A DNA stretch of 64,000 bases from Pyropia haitanensis (Eukaryota; Rhodophyta; Bangiophyceae; Bangiales; Bangiaceae). The notes under the pieces were generated by a model. That model saw only the letters and a program-made list of their open reading frames with translations. It did not search any database and was not told the DNA's origin. Shown piece by piece: positions 36,126 to 47,977 of the stretch. The stretch covers positions 1,435,501 to 1,499,500 of the forward strand of contig SDUX01000006.1 of assembly GCA_008729055.1 (NCBI GenBank). The letters are read 5' to 3'. Numbering within the stretch: position 1 is the stretch's first letter; each line of letters opens with the position of its first letter. A program made the translations under genes and the position numbers.

Positions 36126-37639
36126 CTACTCCACCGGCGCCACCGAGTCCCGCCGCCCCCCATCCGCCGCCGCCTCCCCCCACCCCGTCAGGCCCTGCAC
36201 CGCCGCCAGCAGCGCCGCGCTCCCCCAGCTCGCCGCCACCCGCCGCCGGTGTGCGGCCGTCGGCATGCGCGCCAGGTACGCCGCCCGCCGCACCGCCGCG
36301 GCGGGCGCCCCGTCCAGGCTCACCCCAAACGGCGTCGCGACCGACGCGGCCCCCCCCCCCAGCGTGAGCATCTCGCCCAGGTACACCTGCGCGTACGCGA
36401 GCGGCGCCTGGCCCGTCAGGCCCGCCCACACGTTCCAGCCCGCCACCTCGGCCTGCTGCACCGCCGCGGCGGCGGTCGGCGCGTCGCCGCCGGCCGTCGC
36501 CGCCGCGTCGCCGAGCGCGTAGACGCCCGCCGCGCCGGGCACGCGGAGGCACTCGTCGACAGCGACCTTGCCGCCGACCAGTGGGTCGCCGCCAGACACG
36601 CCGGGCACGCCCGCCGTTGCCGGCACCGCGCCGGCGGTCCAGATGACCACGTCGGCGGGGGCGACGACCTCGGCGCCGCCCGCGTCCGACGCGGGAACGA
36701 GCGTGACCGTCTCGTCGGTGAGCGCCGACACCCGCGTGCGGGGCACAAGCGTCACCCCGCTGGCGGTGAGCGCGGCGGCGCCCGCCGACCGTGACGCCTC
36801 GGCGGCGGCCGGCATGATGCCGTCGCCCGTCGTCACGAGCGACACCGTCACGTCGGTGCCGTAGCGGTCGGCAACCGTCGACGCCATCTCCACCCCCGAG
36901 TAGCCGCCGCCAACAACAACCACCGCGGCGGGCACCCGCCGCCGCCGGCCCGCCGCGACGGCCGACACCAGCGCCCGCTTCACCGCCATGGCCGCCTCGT
37001 ACGAGTGCAGCGGCAGGCCGTGCTCCTCCAGCCCCGGGATGTCGGGCCGTGTCGGCCGGCCGCCGACCGCCACGACCAGCCGGTCGTACGGCAGCGCGAC
37101 GGGCGCGCCCACCCCCCCGGCCGGCACGACCGTCACCGTCCCCGCGGCCGCGTCCACCGCCGTCGCCGTCGCCTGCAGGTGGCTGATGAGCGGCTCGTCC
37201 GCGAGCAGGTCTGCGTAGCGCGGGGCCACCTCCCACCCCGCGGCGGTGCCGACGGCGGCCTCGTACAGCATGGGCAGGAAGACAAACCGCGGCGACGCGT
37301 CAATGAGCGTAATGGTCGGCCGCTGGAGGCGGGACCAGGGCAGGGACGCCAGCTTGAGCGCCGTGTACAGGCCGCCAAAGCCACCGCCCACGACCGCGAT
37401 GCGGGGGTGGAGGGCGGGCGGGAGGGGCGCCCACGGCGACGCGCCCGTCGCGGCGGTCGACGCGGGGGGGGGGGGGGGGAGCCGCCCGCCGGGGGGGGGA
37501 CCCCGCCGACCACCGTCGACGCGGGGGGGGGGGGGGCACCCCCCGGTGGGGGGGACGACCCCGCCGCCGCCGCCCCCGCCGACGGACCCGCGGCGGTGGC
37601 CACCCACCGGCGGGGCGCGAGCACCGGCGCGGCCGGCGC

Positions 37640-37681
<42 letters not shown>

Positions 37682-37762
37682 ACGGCGGCCAAAGAGCGAC
37701 GCCCGGCGGGTGCCGAGGCCGGACCAGCCGCCGGCGGCCGCAAACGCGGCGACCCGCTGCAT
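36126..37762 (-). CDS. NDC1: Type II NAD(P)H dehydrogenase, NDC1 type, with organelle transit peptide
   Basis: This FAD enzyme moves electrons from NAD(P)H to quinones without pumping protons. Plant NDC1 acts in plastid plastoglobules and mitochondria on prenylquinones. The FAD-binding motif is RIAVVGGGFGGLYTAL and the NAD(P)H-binding motif is AAVVVVGGGYSGVEMAS; a second FAD-contact motif is GVYALGDAA. DASPRFVFLPMLYEA and AGWNVWAGL-YLGEMLTLGGG are typical of the NDC1 branch. ATG 37762 gives MQRVAAFAAAGGWSGLGTRR and RRASLFGRR-LAPRRWVATAA, an Arg/Ala-rich, acid-free presequence that fits plastid or mitochondrial import. The presequence and enzyme lie in different frames, switching at a 16-nt G run (37464-37479). 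The joined protein is about 545 aa, a normal length. It converges on the phytol-kinase-like gene 586 nt away. No EF-hand insert is seen, unlike NDB-type enzymes. Confidence 0.93.
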
Positions 37763-38882
37763 CGCGGCGGGTGGGGGGCGGCAGGGGGAGGCGGGCGGCG
37801 AGGAGCCCGCCGTCGACACCCGCCGGGGGGTGGACATACAAAGGGGAAAGGGTGGGGATGGGTGGCAGCGAGGGAAGAGGGAAGTTGTAGGACTGGTTGG
37901 TGCCTCAACAGGGAGGGCGGGAAGGGAGGGGTCGGTGTCTTGGCGATGAAGTGGGGGGGTACGAAGAGGACGCGGTGTGGTGGCAGCGGAAGGTGAGGGC
38001 CGTGGTGGGCGGGGGGGGGGGGGGGTGGTGGAAGGCCAGGCGGTCCATCCGATCGAGGTGGAAGGCGTGTCGTGCCACGGGGCCAAAAAACCGGAATTGT
38101 GTGCGTCAAAATACCGGTTTTCACCAGAGGCTCGAGCGATCTGTGGTACACGAAGCACCTGTCGGACGGCGCCGACCCGCCGCCGCCGCCGGCACGGCTC
38201 CGACCCACCGCCGTCGGACGTGCGCTCGGACGTTGGGACGGGACGATAGACAGAGTATGAAAGGCAGCGGCTGCTCGGCGGCGTGGTAGCACGCGGCAGC
38301 ACGATCCGACGCACGTACCGAGCAGAGGGCGGTGGGCGGGGCGGCGGCGCAAAGAGAGGGCATCATGGTGCCCCACTGTCGTTGAGAAACACAAGAACCA
38401 CATCACCTCGTCCATGTACCACACACCGGCGGGTCCTTCATGCCAGCCGCTTCCAAACGGTTCTCAGTGCCACCGGAACGTCCGGCGGCGCCCACACGTT
38501 CTCATTGTACCCTGTGCAGCGACCGCCCGCACCCGCGAGGCAGTGAACACGGCCGCCACTGCCGCCACCGCCGCCGCCGCCGCCGCCGCCGTCGCCTCCA
38601 CCGCCCGCCCGCCGTAGTGGTGGCACAGCCGGCGGACGGCGGCACGCGCCCGCCGTGGTAATGGTGGTCACCCTTCCACCCACGTCGCCCCAAGTGAGGG
38701 ACGTGCCCACACAACAACAACAACAAAAAAAACACGATGACTCCCCGGGCAGCATCCGCGGCCCAGCGCACCGAGGTCCCTATCGTTAGCGGCCACGTTC
38801 TGACTACCACCCGCCGCCCCTCCGACTTCCCCCACCACCCCACCCCCTCGCCGCCGCACGCGCCTGCCCCCCCCGCCGCGGC
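37763..38882. other. Intergenic region between NDC1 start and F-box gene end
   Basis: The left part is the NDC1 5' flank: on the minus strand the 35 nt before ATG are almost all C with few other bases. The remainder, about 37860-38500, is less GC-rich. No protein family or RNA gene is recognised. A poly-A-like stretch (ACAACAACAACAAAAAAAAC) lies at about 38711-38731. Confidence 0.45.
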
Positions 38883-39107
38883 TCACGCGACGCGCCACAC
38901 CCACGCCTCCCCCGCGCCCGCCGTCGGGCGGACCACCGCGGCAACCACCCCCCCCGCGACGCTCAGCCGGTCCACCCCGCCGCGGAGCGCCGCCGCCCGC
39001 GTCACGCGGCCGGCCGCGGCGTCCCACAGCTGCAGCCGCCCCGGCGGGTCCCCCCCGCCACCGCCGCTGCCGCCACCGCCGCCACCGGCAGCGGCGGCGG
39101 TGCCGTC

Positions 39108-39149
<42 letters not shown>

Positions 39150-39332
39150 AGCCCCCGGCGGCGGCGGCGGCGGCGGGTCCCCGTCGACCGCCGCGGCACG
39201 CCGAAACGCCGACGGCCCGGCGCCCGACGCGACGACCACCACCCGCCCATCCGCCGCGGCGGCCAGCCCCGTCGCGGCAACGGCGTCCAGGCCCCGCGCG
39301 GCGACGGCGGTCCACCCGCCAGCCCCAACGCC

Positions 39333-39396
<64 letters not shown>

Positions 39397-39545
39397 ACGC
39401 CGCCGCCACGGCCAGCCGGGCGGAAGAGCGTGGCGCCCGCCGGGCCCGTGCCGAGCGCGCCGCCGCCGCCGGGCAAGAGCACCAGGTGCGTCGCGCCGCC
39501 GGCGGGCGGCCGCGGCGGCGGGGGGGGGAGGCGGCGGCGGCGGCA

Positions 39546-39584
<39 letters not shown>

Positions 39585-40547
39585 TCCCCCCCCGCGGCGG
39601 CGGCACCCCCCCCCACCGGCACGGCAGCCACACCCGCGGCGGCCGCATCCGCGGCGGCGTCCACGCCAACGTCATCCCCCCCCCCCCCCCCCCCGGCCGG
39701 AGCACCGCCACGACCTTCCCCGTCCCCCATCAACCAGCACCCCCCCCCCCCCCCCCCGACGACCAAAAACCGCCCCCCCGGCAGGCCGACGGCCCCCCCA
39801 CGGACGGCACCCCCCCCCAGGTCGGCGAGCCGAGGCTCACCCGCGCGCCGACGCGGCCGGTGCGGAGGTGGAAGAGCGCCGCCGTCAGCGGCGGCTGCGC
39901 GGTGGCGGCGAGGAGCACCCCGCCGTCGGCGCCGCCGACGGCGAGCACGTCCACCGCGTCCCGGAGGTGCCACCGGCGGGCGGGCTCCGCCGCGTCGGCC
40001 GACGCCACCACGACCGCGCCGGCGGATGTGCCCGCAATGAGCACCCGCGCGTAGGGGGGTGGGGGGGGGGCGGCGCGCCGCCTGGTCGCCGCGTCGGCGG
40101 CCCCATCGTCGGGCACCCCACAGCCCGCGGGCAGCGGCAGCGTCCACCCCCCCCGCGTGGCGTCCCCCCCCCCCGCGCCCGCGGGGTGGCGGCGGCCGCC
40201 CCCCCCGCGCCTCCCACCCCCCCCGCCCCCCCGCGACCGCCGGGTGCGTGGCCATCAGCAGCGCCGTCACGTCGCCCGGGAGGCCGTCGAGGCTCGCCAG
40301 CACCCGCCACACAAACGGCGGCCGCGACGGCGGCGGCGGCAGCAGCGGCGGCCGCCGGCCGCCGCCGGCCGTTGCACCCGCCAGGCCGCGGCCGCGGCGG
40401 CGGGAGGCAGAGGCGGCGGCGGCGGCCGCCGCGGCCGCCGCGGCGGGCGACCGCGGCGGCAGCCGGCGGCTGCCCGCCGCGACCGCCGCGGCCGACGGCC
40501 GACGCGCCGCCGTCAAGGAGTCGGCGGTGGCGTCGGCGGCGGTGGCC

Positions 40548-40584
<37 letters not shown>

Positions 40585-41023
40585 GCGTGGTGGCGGGTGC
40601 GTGGGGTGGCGCCGCCGCCCCCCCCCCCCCCCCCACCCCCCGCTCCCACGCGACCCCCCCCACGTCAACGAGCACCAGCCGGCGGTCGACGGTCACCCCC
40701 CCCACGACCCCCCCCCCCCCCCCCCCACGCCCGCCCAGCGGGTCACCCCCCCCACGCCCCCCCCCCCCCCCGGCGCCCCCCCCCCCGCCCCCCCGAGGAC
40801 CGCCACCCCCCCGTCGGGCGCCGCCCACGCCACCCCCGCCGCCGCCGCGGCGAGCACCCCCCCCCCCGCAAACGCCACCACATCCGCGACGGGGCCGAGC
40901 CGCGCGGCGGCGGCGGTCGCGGGCGCGCCGGGGGTGCCCACCCACACGCCCCCCGCGCCGGCGGCCGGCGTGCACACGGGCCGGCCACGCCAGCGGCGGC
41001 GGCGGCGGCCGGGCGGGGCGTCT

Positions 41024-41055
<32 letters not shown>

Positions 41056-41615
41056 CGCCGCCGTCGCCGCCGCCGTCGCCGCCGCGGGGCCACCGCCGCC
41101 ACCGCGGGTGCCGCCAAAGAGGCGCGTCGGCGGCGGGGGGGGCGGGCCCGCGCCACGCAGCCGCGCCGCGACGGCCACGTCGTCACGCCAGCCACCCCCT
41201 ACCGTCGCGGCGACAAACGAGGCGGGCGTGGCGGCGACGGCGGCCGCCGCCGCCGCGACGCGCGCGTCGAGGGTGGTGGTGGTGGTGGTGGCGGTGGCGG
41301 CGGCGGTGGCGGTGGCGGTGGTGGTGGTGGTGGCGGTGGCGGTGGCGGGGCGCGCCGCGGCGGCGGCGGGGTCCCCCCCGCGGCCGGCGGCGGCCGCCCA
41401 CAGCGCCGCGTGGAGGCGCGACCCGGCCGGGCCGCGGACCTCGGCGGCGAGGCCGCGGCACGTGGCCGCGACCGCCGCGGCGGACGCGGCGGACGGCGCC
41501 GCGGCGAGGATGGTGCCCCACAGCTCGGGGGGGAGGTGGGGTACGGGCGGAGGGGGGGGAGGGGGGGGGAGGGGGGGGGGTGAGGGGCGCCCCGCCGCCT
41601 GCGGCACGGGCGGCG

Positions 41616-41651
<36 letters not shown>

Positions 41652-42136
41652 GCGCCGTCGGGTGGCGGCGCGGGCGGTGGGGCGGCGGCGCGCCCTAGCC
41701 GCCCGCGACGGGAGGCGGAGGCGGCGGCCGCCGCCGCGGCAGATGGCGGGGGGGGGACGCGGATGGCGGGCACCCGCGGCCGCCGGCGGGCCGGGGGGGC
41801 GGCGCCCGCCGCCGCCGCCGCCGTCGCCGTCGCCGACGTTGCCACAGGGCCGCCGTCGGCGTCGGCGTCGCCGCCACTGCCACTGCCACCGCCACCGCCA
41901 CTGCCACTGCCACTGCCACTGCCACTGCCGCTGCCACTGCCGCTGCCGCTGCCACTGCCGCTGCCGCTGCCGCTGCCACCGCCGCCACGGCGGTCACTCC
42001 CCGTGGCACGGCGGCGCCCAGCAGCGGCGGCGGCCACGCCGCCGCGGCCGCCGCGACCACCACCCGCCGCCGACGGCGGTGGCGGCGGCGGCGGCGGCGG
42101 CCGCCCGGCGTGCGGGTCAAACGCGCGGAGGAGCAT
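38883..42136 (-). CDS. F-box protein with beta-propeller-like repeats (probable SCF substrate receptor)
   Basis: An F-box is visible as VPHLPPELWGTILAAAPS, AVAATCRGLAAEV and RLHAALW, encoded near 41540-41400. F-box proteins bind SKP1 in SCF ubiquitin ligases. Downstream, in several frames, propeller-like blades appear: GRPVCTPAAGAGGVWVGTPG, VADVVAFAGGGVLAAAAAGV, FVWRVLASLDGLPGDVTALL, YARVLIAGTSAGAVVVASA, and finally GRLQLWDAAAGRV and AWVWRVA before TGA 38883. Upstream, ATG 42136 (MLLRAFDPHAG) leads into a Gly-Ser dipeptide repeat and Pro/Ala tracts in another frame; the switch falls in the G runs at 41552-41580. Further frame changes occur in runs near 40750, 40170, 39750 and 39530. Length about 1080 aa if joined. 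The N-terminal part and exact start are the least certain; the F-box plus terminal WD-type blade are the best evidence. Confidence 0.65.
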
Positions 42137-42498
42137 GGCGGGCGGCGTGGGCGGCAGCCGGCCCAAAAAAAAAAAAAAAAACAGCGGGCGGCGCAGCACG
42201 CAGCAAGGGGGGGGAGGGGGGGGGGACAGGGGGGGGGCGCGAGGAGGGGGGGGGGGCGGGAGCGCCCACCGCGGGGGTGCCCGCGGCGGGCGGGGGGGGG
42301 GGGGGGGAGGGACGCCCGCGCCGCGCGCCCGCCGTCGCAGACGGGCGGCGGCGGCGGCGGCGGCGGGGCGTGGCGTGGTCGCCGCCGCCGCGGTGGGGGG
42401 GGGGGTCGTCGGCCGCGACGGCGCTGCCGGCGGGGGTGCGCCCGCCAGGGGGGGGGACACGCCGCCGCGGTGGTCGCGGCGGCGGCGGCGGCGACGGC

Positions 42499-42549
<51 letters not shown>

Positions 42550-43166
42550 GGCTGGCCGCGGCGGCGGGCAGTGGCGCGGCGGGCGCGGGATGAGCGGGGA
42601 GCAGGGGGAGACGCGTGGCGAGCGGCGGGGGTGGACGGGCCGACGCGGCCGCGGCGGGGCGTTCCACGCGCCGACGCGCGGCGAGGCGCGGCCGCCGCCG
42701 GTACAGACGACGCGACCGGATTGGCCACCGGGCGGGGGGTGGCCCCCGACGCGGGGAGCGCAGGCCAAGTCCATTGCTGGGTGGATTGGACGGGGGACTT
42801 GTCCAGCGGGGCGACGGTGGTGCGCCGCGCGCGGCGCGTCGGCGCGTCGACGCGGTGGGTGTTGGAGTGCGGCCGCCCGCGCATCGCCAGCCGCCCGCCC
42901 CACCCCCCCCCCCGCCGGCGACCGCGTCCGCCGCGCCCGCCACCACACCCCTCCCGCCCGGTGTGCCCCCCCCCCCCCCCCCTCCCGCGTTGGCCCGTCC
43001 CCATTCTCCCCCCCACCTGCTTCCCTTTCCTTCCCTTTCCGCCCACCCCCAACCGCCTGTCGACGCGCTTCCCCCCCCCTGGTCCCCTTCTCCCCCCCCC
43101 GCCGCCCCCCCCCCCCCCCCCCCGGCGCGCGCCGGCGCGCCCCACCGGCGGCGCCGTTTTTTCCCC
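42137..43166. other. Shared divergent 5' region with an 18-nt A run
   Basis: This lies between divergent starts (42136 minus, 43167 plus). On the minus strand the run at about 42165-42182 is poly-T, 30 nt ahead of the F-box gene ATG. On the plus strand 42960-43165 is a C/CT tract ahead of the next start. A GGC/GGT microsatellite lies around 42475-42550. No gene is recognised. Confidence 0.5.
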
Positions 43167-43550
43167 ATGGAGCGGTCGCTGACGCTCGCGCAGCGCGCCT
43201 TTTCGCTCGCCGCCGCCGCGGTCGCCGTCGTTGGCGTCGCGAGCGTCGTCCACTTTGGCGTCTCTGTCCGCTCCCACGTGCGGTGGGCGCCCAAGGCGGG
43301 GGAGGGCGCCGCCGCCGGTGCCGCCGGCGCCGGCGCCGCCGACGGTGGCGGCGGCGGCGGCGGCGGCGGCGCGGCCGAGCAGGCCCCGTTTTTCCGCATG
43401 CCTGCTGACGGGGACGCGGCTGCCGCTGCCGCCGCGGCTGCCGCCCGTGGCGCCGACGGGACGGGCGGCGGCGTGGCGGCGGGGCGGCCAGCCGCGGCGG
43501 CCGCGGCGGCCGCGGTGCGGGACGCGGCGGCGGGCGGCGGCAAGGCGTGA
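43167..43550 (+). CDS. Small membrane-anchored protein (127 aa), unknown; PET117-like possibility
   Basis: ATG 43167 follows a long C/CT leader. The N-terminus MERSLTLAQRAFSLAAAAVA, then VVGVASVVHFGVSVRSHVRW, forms one uncleaved membrane helix (about residues 12-32) followed by basic residues. The helix-then-VHF-x(5)-R arrangement weakly recalls PET117-type cytochrome oxidase assembly proteins, but the diagnostic downstream motif is not convincing. After residue 40 the chain is Gly/Ala-rich with one patch of ordinary complexity (AEQAPFFRMPADGD). The frame is unbroken to TGA 43550. It is convergent with the DUF4211 gene and divergent from the F-box gene. Function unassigned. Confidence 0.55.
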   Translation: MERSLTLAQRAFSLAAAAVAVVGVASVVHFGVSVRSHVRWAPKAGEGAAAGAAGAGAADGGGGGGGGGAAEQAPFFRMPADGDAAAAAAAAAARGADGTGGGVAAGRPAAAAAAAAVRDAAAGGGKA

Positions 43551-44790
43551 GGGCGGCTGGCGGGCTGGGGGGGTGGGCAGCGGGGGGGGGGGGCGGCGGC
43601 CGGCTGTGGAGGTGGTGGACCGGGGTGGGCGCCGGTGTGGGCGTCTGGGAGGGGGGGGGGGGGGGGGGGGGGGGGAACCGACGTTGCCAGCGTTGCCACG
43701 CGCGTGCCGCGGCGGCGGCTCGGCGGATGGCGGCTGGACGGCGCGCGTGCGGCGGGGTGGGGGGTGGGCTGCGACGGGCTGGGGACGCTGGGGGGGGGGG
43801 GGGGGGGGTGGCCACGCGGAGGGGTGTGCCGCCGCGGCGGGTGCGCTCGCGACGCTCGCGGCTGGGTGTGGCGCGGTGGGGTAGCGGCGGCGGCGGCGGT
43901 GGGGGGCGGCCGGCCTGGGTGATGCGACGGCGGCGGTGGACGTTGTGGCGCCGGGGGGGGGGGGGGGGGGGGGGCGCTGGGGCGTTGGGTGGGTGGGGGG
44001 GAGGGCGGCGTGCGTAGGTGCGCCGCTCTGGGGTGGGCCGCGGCTGCGGCGGGGTGCTGCTGTCGCTGCGTGTCCCTCTGCTGCTGTCGCTGCGTGTCCC
44101 TCGGTGGTGGGGGGGGGGTGTGGGGCGTGCGGGGGGGTTGGGGTCGTGACCGCCGCCACAGGCGGTGGCGGCGCTGGTAAAGACGCGCGCGGGGCGGACG
44201 GCTGCACGTGGGGGGGTGGGGGGGACCGCGTTGGGGAGGGGCGCGGGGGGGGGGGGGGGGGGGGAGGGCGGCCTCGGCCGCCACCGCGGCCGCCGCCAGT
44301 GGCGTGCGCCCACCGCCGCGGCGGCCGCCGCCGTCTGGGGCGGCGTCGCCGCGGGGGGGACGCCGCCGGCCACCCGCCGGCGGCCGGCCCGCGGGCGCGC
44401 GCGCCGCCGGCGGGGCGGGGCGGCAGGGCCGACCGCGGGCGTGGTGGGTATGGGCGGCGGCCGCCGCGGCGGCCGCCCCCCCCTGCCGCCGCCGCCGCCG
44501 CTGGCGGCGGCCGCGCGCCACGCCGCGCGCGTCTGCGCGCCGCCGCGCGCTGCGCAGCCGTCACGGCCGCCACGCGCGGGGCGACGCCGCGCGGGCGTCC
44601 CCCCCGTCGGCGCGCGTCGGCGCGCATCCCCCGTCGCGCCCGCCGCGCCGCCCTCCCCCACCGCAGCCCCCCGCGCCACCCGCCCCCGTCGCGCCGCCCG
44701 CGCCACCCGCCCCCAGCTTTCCCGCGCCTCCCCCTCTCCCCGTTGCACTGCCTCGCCAGCCTCCCCCCCTTCCCCCCCCCCCCCCCCTCT
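43551..44790. other. Convergent low-complexity region
   Basis: It lies between two facing stop codons. It contains G runs near 43650-43674, 43791-43808, 43954-43974 and 44246-44263, and a short direct repeat TGCTGTCGCTGCGTGTCCCTC twice at about 44050-44102 (period about 27). No protein or RNA gene is supported. Confidence 0.45.
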
Positions 44791-46551
44791 TCAATCGCTT
44801 GCGCTGTCCGACTCGCGCACCGCCCCCGTCGCCGCCACGTGCAGCCGCAGCAGCCGCAGCCGCGGGCTCGGGTTGGCGAAAAAGTCCCCCCGCCGCGCCT
44901 GCCGGTAGACGCGCGCCTCCTCCAGCACGTCGTCCAGGTAGGACCGCAGCGTGTCGAGCAGCCGCCCACTCCGCACGAGCCGCGTCGTCACCGCGTGCAC
45001 GACCCGGTCCCGGTCGTCAATGGCGGGCGGCAGCGCGACGCGGACGGCGCCGCGGGCGAGCAGCGCCGCCGCCCGCCGCCGCACCGCGCCCGCCGCGAAG
45101 CGGTAGTAGTGGGCGAGCCGGTGGTAGAGCGCCGCCCGGTGGGCACAGCCGTGGCCCGCCCAGAGGGTCGTCGTGTGCCGCGCCGCCGCCCGGCGGGCCG
45201 CCCACGCGGCGGCGTTGCGGCCGAGCGCGGGGTGGGCGGCGAGGAAGGCGGGCTGGTCGTCTTCGGTGCTCGACGCGGAGGTGGGGGTGGTGGACCCAGC
45301 GGGGGTGCCGCTGCCGCTGCCGCCCGCCGCGGCGGACGCGGCCGACGACGACCCAGACGCGGGGGCGGCGGCACTCGCGTCGCCGTCGGAAGCAGAGCCC
45401 GCCGCCCGCCGCTGCCGCCGTCCCCGCCGCCGCCGCCGCCGCTGCCGCTGCTGCTGCCGCTGCCGCCGCGCCAGCCGCGCCGGCCGCATGCCCTCCCCGT
45501 CACTGTCGCTCACCGAGTCGTTGGCGTTAAACTTGGCCGCCCGCCGCGCCTCGTCTGGCCCGAGCGCCACGGCGAGCGTGTCCCGCCCGCCCCCCCCCCC
45601 ACCCCCCCCCCCGCCCTCCCCCCCCGGCGACGGCGGCAGCACCCCCCCCACCTCGTAGTCGATCGGCGTCGGCCAGTAGGTGGCCGGCTCGTACCGGCGG
45701 CCCGCCAGCCGCACCACGCAGCGCGCGCGGTTCCACTTGCGGCACGCGTCGCACGCGGCAACGCCAACCACCCCCGCCGGCGGCCGCGCGATCGCCGCCC
45801 GCGGGCGGGTGCGGAGCGCGTCGGCGGTGGCGGCGGTCCACGTTGCCGCGCGGAGCGCGGCGAGGCTCGCCTGGATCCGGTCGTCGATGCGCGCGAGCGC
45901 GCCCGCCACGTGCGCCCGCTGCGCCATGTACCGGCGGCGCGTCCAGGCGGGGGCGAGGGCGCCCATGGACAGCGCCTCGACGAGCAGCTTCCACACCTGC
46001 TCGTCGTGGACGGGCGGGAGCGCCGGCTGCGCCGTCGCGCCGCCAAACATGAGCGGCTGGGTGGAAAAGTGCGGGCCGTCGTCGGCGGTCGGCCCGTCGC
46101 CCGCGGCGGGGAGGAGCGGCCGGCCGAGCACCGCGCCGCTGCTGTCCGAGCCGTCGTCCTCCTCGGCCGTCGACGCGGCCGCGGCCGCCGGTTCAGGCGA
46201 CGCGGTGCCGCGGCGGCGGCGGCGGCCACGGCCGCCGCGCGGGTGCCGTCCCCGCCTTTGGGAGGCTGCTGCCGCGGCGGCTCGGCGCGATGGACGGGAC
46301 TCTTCTTCTTCGTCTTCTTCCTCCTCCTCCTCCTCCTCCTCCTCCTCCTCGCCCTCCTCATCCGACACGACAAACGTCAACGGCAGCGTGGCGGGGTCCT
46401 CCTCATCCCCGCGCGCCAACGCGTCGGCGTCGTCCTCGTCAGACCGGCGGCCGCCGCCCGCCACGTACCGGCAGGCCGGCGTGGGGCCACCGCCGCAGCC
46501 GCCCCGCTGGCTCCGCTGCGTCGCCGCCGGCCACGACGACGCGGCGGTCGA

Positions 46552-46589
<38 letters not shown>

Positions 46590-46716
46590 ACGAGTCGCCG
46601 TGCACGTGGCGGCGGCGGGCACGGCGGCGGGCGGGGGAGCGGCTGCCGCCGTCCGACCCGCTGTCGTGGGCGTCCCGGCCGGGGGCGGGGCGCGCCGGGC
46701 GGCGGCGCTTGCGGGG

Positions 46717-46775
<59 letters not shown>

Positions 46776-47690
46776 TGCTGCCGATGCTGGCTGCGAGGAA
46801 GGGGACGTCTGGCGAGTCGTCAGGGTCGGACAGGAGTGGGCCGTCGGGGAGGGTGAGGGGCGTGAGGGGCGGCAGGACCACCGCGGCCGCCGCCGTTGTG
46901 GCCGGCTGGGGGGGGGGGGGGAAGAGGAGCCAAAACCAAACAGACCCGTCGCGGGGAGCCACGGGGGGAGCACGGAGCGGGGGGGGGCGGGCGGCGCGGG
47001 CGCAGCCACAGGTGGTGCCACCGGCCACGAGCGACGGGGTGTCAGGAGCACACCATATGGAGGGGGGGGGGGGCGCCGCCCGCCACGGGCGGCCGGCGCC
47101 CACCGCCACGGACCGGTCCGGGTCAGCACGCGCGGCCGCGGCACCCGCGGTCGCCGACGCGCGGCGGGCACCGCGCCCGCGGCGCCCACCCCCCCGCCGT
47201 CCACGCGCAGCGGCGGCACGCCGACCGTCGGGCGTCGCCTCCCACGCCCGCCACCCCCCCCCCCGGCCCCGCGCGCGCACGTACCGCAGCCGCCACCCCT
47301 GCGTCCCCAGACACCAGGTCCACCATCCCCGCGCCGGCCGCACCGCGGGGTGCGCCCGCGGGCGGCACGGCGGCGCCGGCACCTCCACCCCCCACCCCTC
47401 CCCCAGCCCCACGGGCGTCACCGGGGGGAACCGCCGCGGCCACCGCCACCGCCGCCGCCGCCGCCGTCGCCGCCGACGGCACCACCGCCGCCGCCGCCGC
47501 CGCCGCCGCCGCTGCTGCTGCTGCCGATGCGGCCGACGGCGCCGCGTCTGCCGCCGCCGCGTCACGCCGCGGCGGGCCCGCGCCAGCGGCGGCTGGTACC
47601 ACCGCCGCCGCCATCCGCGGCGGCGCCGCCGGCGCGGCCAACGACGACGCCGCCGCCGTCCCCGTCGGCGACGGCGGCCGGTCGGGGTGG

Positions 47691-47721
<31 letters not shown>

Positions 47722-47977
47722 GGCGGCGGTCGGCGTCTGTGGCGGCGGCGGCGGCGGCGGCACCGCCCGCCGCGGCGCCCGCCGCACGGCGCACGCCCGC
47801 CCGCAGCGCCGCGGCGGCACGCACCGCGGCGGCGGCAACGGCGCGGCGGCGGGCGCCGCCGCGGAGCGCCGCGACGCGGCCGACCGCCGCGGCGGCGGCG
47901 GCCGGCAGCGGCGGCGGGTCGTCCGAGTCCTCGGGGGGGGTGCCCGTCGCCGCGGCAGCCGCGGCGGGCGTCGCCAT
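44791..47977 (-). CDS. DUF4211-domain protein (CCDC82-like), two exons
   Basis: The C-terminal region matches DUF4211, a domain of nuclear proteins of unknown function. It contains the paired-cysteine block ACDACRKWNRARCVVRLAGR followed by YEPATYW (about residues 610-640), and the later block LWAGHGCAHRAALYHRLAHY (about 810-830). Before it stand acidic/basic tracts (VVSDEEGEEEE with a long Glu run; PRKRRRPARPAPGRDAHDSG), typical of a chromatin-associated protein. Exon 1 is 47977-47285, starting MATPAAAAAATGTPPEDSDD and ending at a GTACGT donor. Exon 2 is 46905-44791, after an acceptor preceded by a C tract. Both join in phase 0, giving 935 aa. The 379-nt intron is inferred, but the phase match and donor are strong. 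Exon 2 keeps one frame for 705 codons despite C runs near 45590-45610. Confidence 0.85.

Noticed and set aside
44050..44102. Short direct repeat suggesting a CRISPR-like or satellite array
   Set aside because: Only two copies of about 21 nt; too few for any array and in eukaryotic low-complexity DNA.
41183..44969. Minus-strand frames of about 950-1110 codons
   Set aside because: Apart from the first part of the F-box gene, they are Pro/Arg/Ala runs across divergent promoter DNA and antisense to the small gene at 43167.
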